Shown: positions 11,830 through 24,356, counted from the first letter of the stretch. The stretch: 64,000 nt of DNA from Codonopsis lanceolata (GCA_013146195.2 CM028377.1:3224001-3288000); one strand, 5' to 3'. Notes: generated from the sequence alone by a model not told the origin. A program made the numbers and translations.

Positions 11830-12722
11830 GAAGTCGGATCCGAGCCTAAGCATAAGGAGGGCAGTGGAAGCTCTCTTTACATAGATTTTAGGTAGTTTTA
11901 GATTGTATAACATAATTAGGTTTTGTAATTTCAAGTATTGAAGATCAAATCATGTCTTCCATCATCTTCATGTGTTTGTTCATTCGTCTATGATGAACTA
12001 AATCATCCCTAATCTAGGAGGTGGGAGGTAACTTGTATCGAATTTATGTTTTGATTCTCATATTTATGTCTATTCAATGCTTGTTGATTGTGTTGTTTAT
12101 CAATCCCTTTATTATTTCGCTTTGAACAAATGAATGTAATCGCAAATAATAAAGGCTTAGAGGTGCGGATACTGCATGACCAAATGCATATGTCGTACAA
12201 TCGGCTCACCAACACAATAAATTGGACCTATCGCTGCACGAGAGTGATAAGTTAGGACCGAGGTTCTTACATGATCTAGGTGACAGATAGATCATAAATC
12301 TAGGTGACAACTAGATTACGAGTTCTGTGCTTAGGATATGGAATGGATGAATTTTGCGGGAGGAGGCTGAACCAATTGTTCAACAGACCATATCTATTTT
12401 TAGTGAGCGAACCCAAGACATTGAATGACATTATTATGAATTGAACATAAAGGAGATATAAGTGAAACCCGAATCCTAGATTTCCACTCACCATAAGATC
12501 TTCATATCTCGTTATTCTTGTCTAATTAGTTAACATCTATAACTAGTAAATTAGAATAGAATTAAACATAAAAAACCCCTTAGGTTAATAATTTGCTATC
12601 TATAACCGCCTTTGTTCGTGATCACTTGTCTCACGTGGGTTCGACCCTTGCTTCGAGTCTATTCTATAATAGTCTTGTACACTTGCAAGGAAATAGATAA
12701 AATAAAACATCGATCAAGTTTT

Positions 12723-12740
12723 TGGCGCATTGCGGGACAA
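12723..12740 (+). other. Primer binding site (tRNA-Asp type, degraded)
   Basis: TGGCGCATTGCGGGACAA starts six bases after the LTR. Athila elements usually pair with the 3' end of tRNA-Asp (TGGCGCCGTTGCCGGGGA); this site keeps TGGCGC and most of the rest. Confidence 0.6.
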
Positions 12741-13052
12741 GCTAGTTCACGTAGTTAGTTTGTAGGTAGCGTAGTTTTTAATTTAATTTAGTTTTTAGTT
12801 TAATTTTCTGTTTTATATAAAAATAAAAAATACAAAAGATTTTATTTTATTTTGCCTTAGTAGTTAGTTGTTTTTAAATTGCTTTTTAATTTTTTTTATG
12901 CAAGATTAGTCGTAGATCTTTAAATCTGAATTGGTAGACTTAGATCAAGAGATAAATATTGTTAAAAGATACCAAAGATATTTTGAAAATCTAGCTTTCG
13001 AGCACGATAATCAAGATAATCGAATCGAGAGGATCCTCTGGTTGATCCTACA

Positions 13053-14300
13053 ATGGAAGATAATAACAATAATCGTAATCACGAAAACCTAGTTGACCCA
13101 GTCAATAGGAATCAAAGACAAGAAGAGCTGCAAGAAGAAATATGGAAGTAGTTGTAAATCAAAGAACTATTAATGATTTTAGTAGACCTTCATTAAATGT
13201 GGTAACATCATGTTTAGTATTGCGGATCTTTGTTAGGAATTTCGAACTAAAAGGACATTATTTTAATGCCATACCATCTTTTCATGGGATGCCTAATGAA
13301 GATCTGTCGGTTTCTTAAGAGAATATGAATACATGATGAGTACTTTTCCTTTAGGAGGGTTAGCGAAGATCAAATTAAAATGAAATACTTTCCAGTGCAT
13401 TAAAAGAATTGGCAAAGAGATGGTTTATGAACCTAACACCAAAGCAGTGTTTTTACTTGGGCACAATTATATGATTTGTTTATGAGCAAATTTTACAAAC
13501 ATGCATCTCTTACGAGTATAGAAAACAAATCATGTCATTCCAAAATGAACCGAGGTGAAACATTCCATGAGTCATGGGATAGATTTAAAAATCGCTTATT
13601 ATGTGTCCTCATCATAATTTGGCTCAACATGTGTTAGTGCTTCAATTCTATCATGGTCTTTCGCCGGGTTTACAAACTATGGTTGATAGTGCAGTGGTGG
13701 TTCTATTAATAGAATGACACCGAAGCATTAGAAGAATTATTTGAGATGCTAAGTATTAATTCCCAACGAGAAAAGTGCTAGAGGTAAAAATAGGAGCCTA
13801 TATCAATTGCAAGATAATTCAAATACACAAGCTCAATTTGAAAATTGGCAAATTCAAGAAGCATGTGCTCTATGTGGATTATATTCTCATGCTACTAATT
13901 TTTGTCCGTCAAGTGCTATGTATTACGAAGCAGGCTAATGCTATGAATATGTACCCTCAAAGGCCAAGGAATGATCCATATTCCAATACATATAATCTGG
14001 TTGGAGGAATCATCCTAACTTTTCTTGGGGAGGAAATAAGCCTTTGCAACCTCAACAATTCCAACCTCAACCACCACAACCTCCACGGTTGCAAAATCAA
14101 AATCAAAATCAGTTGAGAATTGAAGAAGTTCCCAAGCAAGAAGTAGCAAGTAAAGGTCAAGCAGCGTTGATGAAGTACATGCTTGAAGAAATCGAAAATC
14201 TGAAGAAACATATCGAAAATTCAGAAGCAAATAAAAGAGAAGAAGGGAAGTTCCTAGTCAAAGCGAGCAAGCTAAGTCAATCACCGTCTGCGAAGTGGTA
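13053..14300 (+). pseudogene. Athila gag, decayed
   Basis: A start at 13053 (MEDNNNNRNHENLVDPVN) reads 32 codons to a TAG. The following sequence keeps scattered gag blocks in different frames: FELKGHYFNAIPSFHGMPNE (the Athila gag capsid signature), FPLGGLAKIK, then a tail with PYSNTYN, NFSWG, a Q/P-rich stretch and a lysine- and glutamate-rich helical end (14044-14301). The approximate gag span is right, but many indels and stops prevent any full-length product. Part of this damage may be sequencing error. Confidence 0.7.
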
Positions 14301-14529
14301 AGGTGATAGGTGAAGAGGTAAGTGATTCGATCCTCCTTCTAATATGCATGCTTCGGTAGAAAATTCGAAAAAGTAATAGAAAAGAAATCGAAAAAGATAG
14401 TGTTAGTGATAAAGTGATTGATGATTTAAGTAATCAAGAGGTAGAAAAAGAAAAAAGTAGAAGTAGAGTTAGAAGTTCCAAATAAGGAACAAGAAAAAGA
14501 AAAAAGAAATTCAAAATAAAGACAACACG

Positions 14530-17500
14530 GTTGAAGTAGATAAAGAATTAGATCAAGAAGAAGAGGAACCTTATGTGGCTCCACCACCTTATGTTCCTCA
14601 ATTCCGTTCAAGAAGACTTATGAAAAACCGAATGGACAAACAATTCACGGAAATTTATAATATGTTATCCAAAGTAAATGTAAATTTACCTTTGCTTAAT
14701 GTTATTAAAAATATTCCAGCATACGCAAAGTTTTTCAAAGATCTTCACTCTAAGAAACACAAGTTTGAAAACAACGAAAAGATTGTTGTTTTAAAGCGTC
14801 GATTACGTTTTACAACCCGAATTACCACCTAAGTTGAAGGACCGAGGCGGCTTTAATATTCAAGTTTCCTTGGGAGACTCTAAAAGATGAAAGCAATGCT
14901 AGATTTAGGAGCAAGTATTAACTTGATGCCTTTCTCGGTCTATAAACAATTAGGTCTAGGAGAACTAAAACCCACTAATATGCAATTACAATTAGGCGAT
15001 CGCTCGGTTAAATATCCCTTGGGTATAGTGGAAGATATCCTAGTTCGGGTTGATAAATTAATCATACCGAGACTTTGTGGTTCTTGAGATGGAAAGGAAG
15101 ATATGCACTAATAATGAAGTCCCAATATTGTTAGGCGAGACCATTTATGGCAGCTGCTAATACAATGATAAATGTGAAAAATGGTAAACTCACAATGTCG
15201 GTCCTAGGTGAAAGCAGTTGAAATTTACGTGTTTGATGCTATGAATAGACCTAGTGACATGAGTGCTTGTTTTCAATTGATGAGATTGAGAAATTATCAA
15301 CGAAACTTTTGAAGAAGAGCAAGATTATGAGAGAGATAGATTTATTGTCTATGATGATAGCCCTATTCCTCCCATAAAAATTGACATTGAGGAAATTGAA
15401 AGAGAAATAGAGGAAGAAGAAAGATTAGAAAAAGAAAAGCTAGAAGCTAGTAAAAAGAAAGATGAAAAAGAAATAAAGGTAGAATCAGAAATTAATTCTG
15501 ATGAGTCAAAGAAAAGAGTTGAAGAAAGTTATGAAATTAAAGAAGATGAAGTAGAGATTCTAAAATCTCTCTTTGAGAAATTGAAATTGAAGATATTAAG
15601 GAAGAAAAACAAGAAGAGAATAATGAGGCTAAAATAAAAGAAACAATTAAAGCGAGAAAATTCGAATTTATGCCTTCTATTAATTCTCCCAAAGTCGAAG
15701 AATTAAAGCCATTACCATCCCACTTAAAATATGCATTTTTAGGGAAGGTAACACTTTACTGTTATTATAGCAAGACTTATCGGAAAAACAAGAAGAAAGT
15801 TTGTTAAAAGTTTTATGGACACATAGAGAAGCTCTAGGATGGTCTTTAGCTGACTTAAAAGGAATTAGTCCCTCTATGTGTATGCATAAAATTCATTTAG
15901 AGGAAGGTAGTAAACCTTCTAGAGAAAGACAGAGAAGACTTAACCCACACATGGAAGAAGCTGTTAGGAAAGAAGTTCTTAAGCTCTTAGATGCGGGTAT
16001 AATTTACCCTATATCGGATAGTAAATGGGTTAGTCTGTCCAAGTAGTTCCTAAAAAGTCGGGAATTCTTGTTGTCAAAAATGATAAAGAATTAGTCCCTA
16101 CAAGGAATTAGAATGTGTCCCTACAAGGACGTAAATTAAATGCGGCAACGGTTATAGAATGTGTATCGACCATTTGCGTAAATTAAATGCGGCAACAAGG
16201 AAAGACCACTTTCCTTTGCCATTTATTGACCAAATTCTTGAAAGATTAGCCATGAATACTATTGTTTTCTTGATGGTTTTTGAAGACCAAGAGAAAACAA
16301 CATTTAATGTCTTTGGTACTTTTGCCTTTAGGAGAATGAAGACCAAGAGAAAACAACATTTACATGTCCCTTTGGTACTTTTGCCTTCAAAGATAGGAGA
16401 ATGCCTTTTGGGTTATGCCTTTTGGGTTGTGTAATGCGCCGACTACTTTTCAAAGATGCATGATTTCTATATTTTCGTAGAGAGTTTTCTTAGTTGAATG
16501 GATGATGCGTAGAAGTTTTCATGGATTCTTTTGATTTTTCGGTTTTCGGAAATTCTTTGTTTAGAAAATCCTTGTACATTAGAAAACCTGAAAAGATCAT
16601 ACGTCTGATCTTTTGAAACTAATTTAACGTTAAGTTGGGAGAAAAGTCACTTCATGGTAAAACATGGAATTGTCTTAGGGCATGTTGTTTCAAATAAAGG
16701 AATTGAAGTTGACAAAGCTAAAATTGAAGTTATTTCGCAACTACCCCTCCACTTCGGTTAAAGGAGTTCGAAGTTTTCTAGGTCATCTTTGGTTTTTATC
16801 GTAGATTTATAAAAGACTTTTCCAAAATCTGTAAACCTCTATGTAATTTGTTAGCCAAAGACACAGAGTTTATTTTTGATAAAGAATGTTTGGAAGCTTT
16901 TAATCTATTAAAAGAAAAGTTGACTACTGCCCCAATCTTATCCGGCCACGATTGGTCACTTAGTTCGAAATCATGTGTGATGCATCAGATTTTGCAATTG
17001 GAGCCGTGTTAGGACAAAGGGTAGATAGAAAGCCTCATGTGATCCATTATGCTAGTAGAACTCTGAATGATGCTCAATTGAACTATACCACTCTTGAAAA
17101 GGAATTTTTAGCGATAGTATATGCTTTAGAAAAATTTAGATCATATTTGCTAGGATCAAAGGTGATAATCTTTTCGATCATTGCATTAAAATATCTCTTA
17201 AGTAAGAAGGATGCTAAACCCAGATTAATTAGATGGATGTTATTGTTACAAGAATTTGACATAACTATCAAGGATAAAAGAGGAACCGAGAATGTTGTGG
17301 CCGACCACTTGTCTAGGTTAGAATTTTCACCCTTCTTTGGGCGTCAATTTCTTGATGATCTGTCCCCATTAATGATAATTTTCTGATGAACAACTCCTAG
17401 CCATTAAAGACTCGACCCTTGGTATCTTGACTTTGTCAACTACTATGTGTCGATATAATTAATCCGGATTTTGATCATTACGAAAAGAAGAAATTTTTGG

Positions 17501-18715
17501 CGGAAACGAAAAATTATTTTTGGGAAGCCCCTCACTTATACAAGATTTGCTCTGATTCTTTAATAAGAAGATGTATACCAGAAAAAGACCAACAAGGTAT
17601 CATGGAATTTTGCCATGAATATTCTTGTGGTGGTCATTTTAGTGGTAATAAAACCGCTCGAAAAATTTTGCAATCAGGTTTGTATTGGCCTACTGTTTTT
17701 AGAGATTGTGAAGCTGTTTTACAAAACATGCGACAAATGTCAAAAGCAGCAGTGGTATAGGAAAGAGAAAGCGAGATGCCCTTACATGTTTATTTAGTAG
17801 TTGAAATCTTTGATGTTTGGGGTATTGATTTTATGGGTCCCTTTCCTGTGTCCAATAATTGTGAATACATTTTGGTAGCAGTTGATTATGTCTCTAAATG
17901 GATAGAAGCAGTAGCAACTAAAACTAATGATGGAAAAACAGTAGTCAAATTTGTTGAAGATTTATTTGCTAGATATGGAGTCCCTAAGGCCATAATAAGT
18001 GACCAAGGAACTCATTTTACCAATAAGTTGTTAAACAGTGTTCTTAGAAAGCATGGTGTAACTCATAAGTTAGCTACACCTTATCATCCACAGACTTCTG
18101 GACAAGTAGAAGTAAGCAATAGACAGATAAAAGCAGTGTTAGAAAAGACTGTTAGGCCTAATCGTAAAGATTGGGAATCTAAACTTAAGGATGCTTTATG
18201 GGCATACCGAACTGCTTTTAAGACACCTATAGGAATGAGTCCATATAGGATGGTATATGGTAAAGCTTGCCATTTACCAGTGGAAATTGAGCACAAAGCT
18301 TATTGGGCAATTAAAGAATTGAATTTAGATTTGACATTAGGCGGAGAAGAAAGATTGTTCAGTTAAATGAATTAGAAGAACATAGACTCAATTCGTACCA
18401 AAATGCAAAAACTTATAAAGAAAAGACCAAAAGTATCATGACATGGGATTAGCCAACAAAATGCTTCATCCGGTATGAAAGTATTATTGTTTAACTCTAG
18501 GTTAAGGTTATTCCCGGGTAAATTAAAATCAAATGGTGCGGTCCTTTTAGAATAATGCAATTTATCCTCATGGGGCTGTTGATATACAAAACCCCAAAAA
18601 TAATGAAGTGTTTAAAGTAAATGGACACCGACTCAAGCCGTATTTTGAGCCAATGTCAGTTGAACGAACAATTGAATTAATCCGTTTGGCTGACAATGAA
18701 CCACCAAGAGACTAG
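14530..18715 (+). pseudogene. Athila pol (protease, RT, RNase H, integrase), decayed
   Basis: Domains in order: aspartic protease at 14887-15087 with DLGASINLMPFSVYKQLG; RT start at 15801-16046 (ALGWSLADLKGISPSMCMHK, RRLNPHMEEAV, KLLDAGIIYPISDS) and 16159 onward (CIDHLRKLNAATRKDHFPLP), after which the catalytic core is scrambled and includes a short local duplication near 16100-16200 and 16260-16350; RNase H at 16973-17386 (CDASDFAIGAVLGQ, LEKEFLAIVYALEKFR, VVADHLSRLE); integrase at 17497-18366 with the HHCC region (CHEYSCGGHFSGNKT) and a complete catalytic triad in GIDFMGP, ISDQGTHF and GQVEV, with 35 residues between the second Asp and the Glu. Integrase is the best preserved part. The usual conserved spacer after pol (GGGAGGCAACCCA) follows the stop at 18713. 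Confidence 0.85.
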
Positions 18716-19673
18716 GCTTGCAGTTTGGTCGAGCCAAAGACATTAAACAAAGGCGCTAAGTGGGAGGCAACCCACTAATTTGAAAGTTATTTGTTAACTA
18801 GTTAATTTAGATATGTTTTCTCCAGTTAAATTCTATTCTTGGACATTTAATTTTTAATTAAATATGCCAAAATTTAAGTTTGGGGGAGAAAAACATCTTA
18901 ATGTTGTATTTATATGTTGCTAATAATTTTTAGTTTAGAATTTTTGTTTAGATTTTTCATACAGGAATTAACAAGGACATAACGGAAGTTAACAGAAGGG
19001 CTAAGCGCAAGCGTTGAAAAGTTGAAAAACAGGAATGAAGTCTCTGTCCACCTTGCGGACGCAAGGTGTAGAGGACCTTGCGGCCGCAAGGTCCCCATGC
19101 GAATCTCGGGCAGCGAAGTGTCAGACATGGGGAATGAATGAAGGAATCCCAACCGCTTTGACTGACTACCTTGCGGACGCAAGGTGTGGCAGACCTTGCG
19201 ACCGCAAGGTCCCTTTATATATACTGTGCCGGGTTTCTTCCTCAAAAATCACACAGAAACTCTCATCTCTCTCAAGCGGCGGCCCAATCCAAAACTCCGG
19301 CAGATCTTCCAGTATTTTGGCACAAACTTCAAGATCCCTTCTCCCTCCTCAATACTCTTCATCTCCCTCAATCATCATCCCACCATTGCACTCCACCAAG
19401 TTGAAGAACTTTGAAGAGAAGAAGGAACCTCCATTATTGCCCCCATTGGAAAATCAAGCTCCACTCCGGCTGCGATCTCTTGATTAAGCTGCAAACTAGT
19501 AATCCTAACCCTCTCTTTAATTTCATACGTGAAATATTTGCATGCTAGGGTGCTAGTTAATTTTTAACGTAGATATATTTTTGCATGCTTTAGATTAAAA
19601 TTTTAATTTTAAAATTTTTAAAACACATTTTAATTGTTATATTTGTTTAGTTTTTAAAATTTTATCAAACAAA
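18716..19673 (+). promoter_or_regulatory. Athila spacer with PPT-like site, palindrome cluster and internal TATA box
   Basis: There is no coding signal. A polypurine-like tract AAGTTTGGGGGAGAAAA lies at 18876-18892. Four palindromes of the LTR family follow: 19049-19068, 19074-19093 (GACCTTGCGGCCGCAAGGTC, perfect), 19168-19185 and 19192-19211. TATATATA at 19216-19223 comes directly after the last one, then a CT-rich leader-like stretch and ORF3 at 19674. The order palindromes, TATA, leader copies the LTR promoter layout. That it works as a promoter is inference. Confidence 0.6.
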
Positions 19674-20657
19674 ATGTTTAAGCGTAGAAATACCGGCTCT
19701 TCATCCTCCGGCCCAGTTCAGGAGGAAGAACAAAATTTTGACATCACCCGCTTCGTATCCTACGAAGCATCAGAACGGTACACCAATAAACTCTCCAAGT
19801 CCTTGGTGCCCGAAAGGGGATTCAAGGCTGAAGATTTTGGTCTTCGTCCCGTTCTGATGGCTCGTAGGTGGGGGCTTCTGTTAGATTCTCCGCCGAGGGA
19901 CGCCATAGTCCCTATTGTCCGAGAATTCTACGCCAATGGCGACATTGGCATGGATGGCGGTGTGCTAGACACCATTAGTGTTAGGGGCAAAATAGTTGAC
20001 TTTTCAGCCCAAAGCATTAACACCCATCTCGGCACCTCCAACTTTGCGGTGGGTGCCGATGATTTTAGCACACACCTCCAGCCCCGTATCCCTGTCGAGG
20101 TGGTGAATGCTGTCATTGCTCTCCCTGGTGTGGAGTGGTCCTATAACCGTAACCCACCCTATGGACCTCGCACCATGAGAGAGTCCTTCCTTCAAGACAC
20201 GGCCAAGCCCGTGTATAAATTTGTTTGTGGCCGTCTCATGCCCTCAAGTCACCAAAACACGGTGAATTGGGAGAGGGCTGTTCTGACCTACACCATTATG
20301 ACCAATGGGTCTATTGATGTTGGCCGATTGATCAACGGTCAAATCAAGACCCTAATTAGAGGTAGGACGAATGCGGGGTTCGCGTTCCCGCATTTGATCA
20401 CTGACTTGTGTAGGGGGGCAAACGTGAGAATGCCCAAACACGCTGAGAGGCTGAAGGCTGGTCCGGTCATTACTAGGGCCATTTTGTTTGAGCATCACCA
20501 GCAGCCGCGAGTGAGGGTTCCTCAAGAGGAGGAACCCGAAGAGGAAGACGAGGATCCACTCGTTGGGATCTCCAACAGGTTGGAGGAAGCTATCCTCCAA
20601 ACTGATATGGTGAGTCAGCAGTTGGCACCGACCAGTGAATTTTTTCGGCTATGTTAA
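19674..20657 (+). CDS. Athila ORF3, putative plant transposon protein domain
   Basis: A 327-codon intact frame in an otherwise broken element. The N-terminus is basic and serine-rich (MFKRRNTGSSSSGP). The middle (about residues 25-240) has the pattern of the 'putative plant transposon protein' domain (PF20167): RFVSYEASERYTNKLSKSLV, VREFYANGDI, VRGKIVDFSAQSINTHLG, LPGVEWSY, and NWERAVLTYTIMTNGSIDVG. The C-terminus has an acidic stretch (EEEPEEEDEDP). This is the extra 'env-like' ORF found between pol and the 3' LTR in Athila relatives; it has no obvious signal peptide or membrane helix, so envelope function is unsupported. An internal promoter-like block lies upstream. The same domain appears in the third ORF of Copia-1. 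Confidence 0.75.
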   Translation: MFKRRNTGSSSSGPVQEEEQNFDITRFVSYEASERYTNKLSKSLVPERGFKAEDFGLRPVLMARRWGLLLDSPPRDAIVPIVREFYANGDIGMDGGVLDTISVRGKIVDFSAQSINTHLGTSNFAVGADDFSTHLQPRIPVEVVNAVIALPGVEWSYNRNPPYGPRTMRESFLQDTAKPVYKFVCGRLMPSSHQNTVNWERAVLTYTIMTNGSIDVGRLINGQIKTLIRGRTNAGFAFPHLITDLCRGANVRMPKHAERLKAGPVITRAILFEHHQQPRVRVPQEEEPEEEDEDPLVGISNRLEEAILQTDMVSQQLAPTSEFFRLC

Positions 20658-23078
20658 CACTGTTGGACAGAATCTGTCCAACTATTATGGGCTGCCACCA
20701 GGCACGATCCCCGAGTTTCATCCTCATTCGTTATCTCCGCCCGACTCACCTTGAGTCGAGGCCCAAGTTCCATCCTCGTTCGTTAGGTGGACCCGCTATG
20801 TCCTTTTGATATTTGTCCTACCCCATCAATCCTCTCATATGTTCCTCTATTTTGAGGACAAAATAGAACTTAAGTTTGGGGGGGATTGAAAATTTTAGGT
20901 CTTAGCAGGTCCCAGCCTAACGAAGAATGGAGTTGGGCTATGTCGTTAGGGTGAAAGAGTTTTGCTTTATTTGATGACCATTTAACTCTTCACCCTATTT
21001 ATCCTGTTTTTATTTTTTCTGATTTTCGGAGGTGTTGCCTTGACCAGGATACACTCACATTAGATACTCGTGGGTTCCTCTTATGGGGACCCATCATCAA
21101 TTGTGTCATTGTCATCACCTCCAATTTTCGCAATTTCTTAGAAAAATATATTTAAAAAAAATATTTAAATTCAAAATATTCATCCTCGAGTTTAGGTGTG
21201 GTAATGCTAGTCGTAGTCCATGAGGAGATTAGTGCAATGAACCGCATAGTTAGTCCGTAGATCCCCCTGGAATTTACTTAATTTTGCGAAACTTTTACTT
21301 TTCTCCAAATTCTTCATGCACTCACACCAGTCATAATTTTGGATTGATTAGAACAGTTTTATAAAGTTTATAACACCGATTGATCTTCAACAGGATATGC
21401 ACAAGAATATGATGCATAGCCATTCGAACATAATTGTTGCATTAAATTGTAACTTAGGGTCAATTGCATGATAAATAGATCCCTTGGATTTTTCTCATTT
21501 ATATATCTCAAGCACACTTTCGAACCGTGTTTGCATGTTAGTCTTAATTGTCCCTACCATCTGTCTTAGCGAATGCTTATGTGAAATCCAGTGATGCTAA
21601 ACATTCAACCCCAATTCCCATAGTTGATATGATATTTTGTGTTGTTGTACTTGCTTTAAATATTATGTGAGCATTTGGCATTAAGAAATGATTTAGGCCA
21701 TCTTTGGATCGTTAGAGCCTAAATATTCCCTGACCTATACTAAATATATCCCTAGTGTCCCCTTTGAGCCTAATGAAAAAGAATGGAGTGTGCTAAGCAC
21801 ACTATTTAAACCCCCATTCGACATCGTTTCTTTACCCACATTAACTTAACCCTAAAAGCCTATACACTTTTAGCCTACCCTTTGAGAGAGTAGGATTGGG
21901 TGGGAAATTGATTCTAGGAGGACCACTTCTTTTCAGTTAGGCTATTTTTCAGAAGGCTTCTTCTTTCCGTCGTCGAAAAAAAAAAAAAAAAAAAAAAAAA
22001 ATCATCATAATGTGTCGACGAAAAATGAAACGGAAGAAGAAGAGTGTTAACAAAGATTCAAATGGAAGCATAGCTTTCAAGAGAAAATATGTTAGAAAAA
22101 TTCTGCTGATTGGAATGTGATATTTTTAGAAAATCTAGTGCCCAAAACAAGTTTGGGGGGATAAAGAAGAAAAGTGAAAAGTAACACAAAGTACCCCTCC
22201 ACTTGTGGTCTTTGCAGGTCCTAGCCTAAATAGGGAAAACTTCCTTTTGCTTGGAAGTATGAGGGATAAAGGGTAGTCTTACTCTCTCACTTTGAATTCC
22301 AATACCTTTCCATCAAATCCCCCAACACCTTGGCCTTACATTACAAGCTTAAAAAGTCCTAATGATCTTCTCGCCAATGCTTATGTTATGTTTATTGTCA
22401 AGTGAGTAACATGAAATTGATCACACACTCCATATTCATTATTATTCACCCTAAAGCTCACTATGTTAGCATAATCTTAGCTATTACAAGTCATTGGGAT
22501 AAGAGAGCATTGTATACATACATAGAAGTGCATGGGATGGATGTGTAAATCTTTTGAATCCTTGGGACCTTTAGATGCATGTGACCAGGTTTGAATGGTA
22601 GATCGCATACTTCTTAATGCATGATTTTCTATTAAACTGTAATTTTCATATGAATGTGGTGTTTAGCTCAATAAAACTGTTTTAGTCAAGATATTCTTTA
22701 AGACTGGTGATCACACACACACGGAGAAATTAAAAGTAGTAGCAGTATTAAGAAAAGACTAGTTGGTTCTATATGACTAAGCCTACATATATGTGGTGAG
22801 CACCAAGCTGAGATTACATGCATGCCATACGCTTGTAACTTGAGGATGAAACCAAAAAGATTTTATGTTGTATTTTAGTTTATATTTATATGTTGTTTTT
22901 GTATTTATCTGCATAGTCGAGTCACTCGAAAGAGTCTCCTTAAGTTTGTGGGTTTATAGAGGAGTGTAAATAGTGTCACCCTCACAAAAAGATTTTAATT
23001 TTTGTTATTTAGATGTTTTTGTATTTATAAGTTTATTTGTTTACTCGTGGACGAGCAAAGTTCAAGTTTGGGGGTATT
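20658..23078 (+). other. Athila 3' spacer with repeated PPT-like modules
   Basis: The 2.4-kb stretch is non-coding. PPT-like tracts lie at 20872-20887 (AAGTTTGGGGGGGAT), 22149-22165 (AAGTTTGGGGGGATAAA) and 23064-23075 (AAGTTTGGGGGT). Only the last one abuts the 3' LTR and is the standard PPT. After the first two, a similar block (G/TTCTTAGCAGGTCC or CTTTGCAGGTCC, then AGCCTAA) follows, so the module seems duplicated. A run of 26 A (21976-22001) is flanked by inverted CTTCTTTCCGT and ACGGAAGAAG. Confidence 0.7.
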
Positions 23079-24356
23079 TGATCGATGTATTTTATACGTC
23101 GATTTTATATGCTTCTGTGACTTGAATTAGGCTATTTCATGAGTCTTTTGAGTACTAATATATGTTTTTGGTGAGTTTTGTAAGTTTCAGGATTGTTCGT
23201 GAAAATACGCGAAACTCCAGGGTCGTAAGTGCAAATTACAAAGAAAGTAAAATTGAAGAAAATAAAGTCGTCAATCGGACACCTTGCGGACGCAAGGTGC
23301 CTCGCTGCGACCGCAAGGTAGGCGACTGTCCCTCAAGCCGCAATCGAAGAGCCAAGAAGCACACATCGGAGACCTTGCGGACGCAAGGTATCCCTGCGCA
23401 AGGTAGGCGCGAATGAGTCGGGTTTTCACACAGTCATTCGATTCAATCACAACTCCCAAGTATATATAGAAGTCAGATGCCGAGCCTAAGCATAAGGAGG
23501 ACGGCTGGAAGCTCTCTCTACATAGATTTTAGGTAGTTTTAGATTGTATAACATAATTAGGTTTTGTAATTTCAAGTATTGAAGATCAAATCATGTCTTC
23601 CATCATCTTCATGTGTTGTTCGTCGTCTATGATGAACTAAATCATCCCTAATCTAGGAGGTGGGAGGTAACTTGTATCGAATTTATGTTTTGATTCTCAT
23701 ATTTATGTCTATTCAATGCTTGTTGATTGTGTTGTTTATCAATCCCTTTATTATTTTGCTTTGAACAAATGAATGTAATCGCAAATAATATAGGCTTAGA
23801 GGTGCGGATACCTGCATGACCAAATGCATATGTCGTACACTGGCTCACCAACACAATAAATTGGACCTATCGAAGCACGAGAGTGATAAGTTAGGACCAG
23901 GTTCTTACATGATCTAGGTGACAGATAGATCATAAATCTAGGTGACAGCTAGATTACAGTTCCTGTGCTTAGGATATGGAATGGATGAATTTTGCAGGGA
24001 GGGAGACTGAACCAATTGTTCAACAGACCATATCTATTTTTAGTGAACGAACCCAAGACATTGAATGACATTATTATGAATTGAACATAAAGGAGATATA
24101 AGTGAAACCCAGAATCCTAGATTTCCACTCACCATAAGATCTTCATATCTGTGATTACTGTCTAATTAGTTGACATCTATAACTAGTAAATTAGAATAGA
24201 ATTAAACATAAAAACCCCCCTTAGGTTAATAATTTGCTATCTATAACCGCACTGTTCGTGATCACTTGTCTCTGTGGGTTCGACCCTTGCTTCCGAGTCT
24301 ATTCTATAATAGTCTTGTACACTTGCAAGGAAAAAGATTAAATAAAACATCGATCA
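23079..24356 (+). repeat. Athila 3' LTR
   Basis: The 1278-base copy of the 5' LTR is preceded by the PPT. Differences from the 5' copy are mostly small indels, many of the form CG in one copy and CAG, CTG or CCAG in the other. Confidence 0.93.

Larger units (their letters stand above)
11414..12716 (+). repeat. Athila 5' LTR
   Basis: The 1303-base LTR begins TGATCGATG and ends ATCGATCA. It matches the copy at 23079-24356 over its whole length. It contains four GC-rich palindromes (11621-11759), a TATA box at 11822-11829, and a long R/U5 region. Confidence 0.93.
11414..24356 (+). mobile_element. Athila-type Ty3 retrotransposon, full length but decayed
   Basis: The 12.9-kb element has two LTRs of about 1.3 kb (TGATCGATG to ACATCGATCA), a degraded tRNA-Asp-type PBS, gag, protease, RT, RNase H and integrase, an additional ORF3 downstream of pol, and a polypurine tract next to the 3' LTR. 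The long spacer and ORF3 after pol are the mark of the Athila lineage. Gag and pol are broken by many small indels while ORF3 is open. The five bases flanking the element differ (AGAAG and GCGGG), and the two flanks belong to different elements (LINE-B at left, Tat-like gag at right), so the insertion site has been rearranged. Confidence 0.88.

Noticed and set aside
19674..20657. Athila ORF3 as a true envelope protein
   Set aside because: No signal peptide, transmembrane helix or glycoprotein-like features are visible; only the position is env-like.
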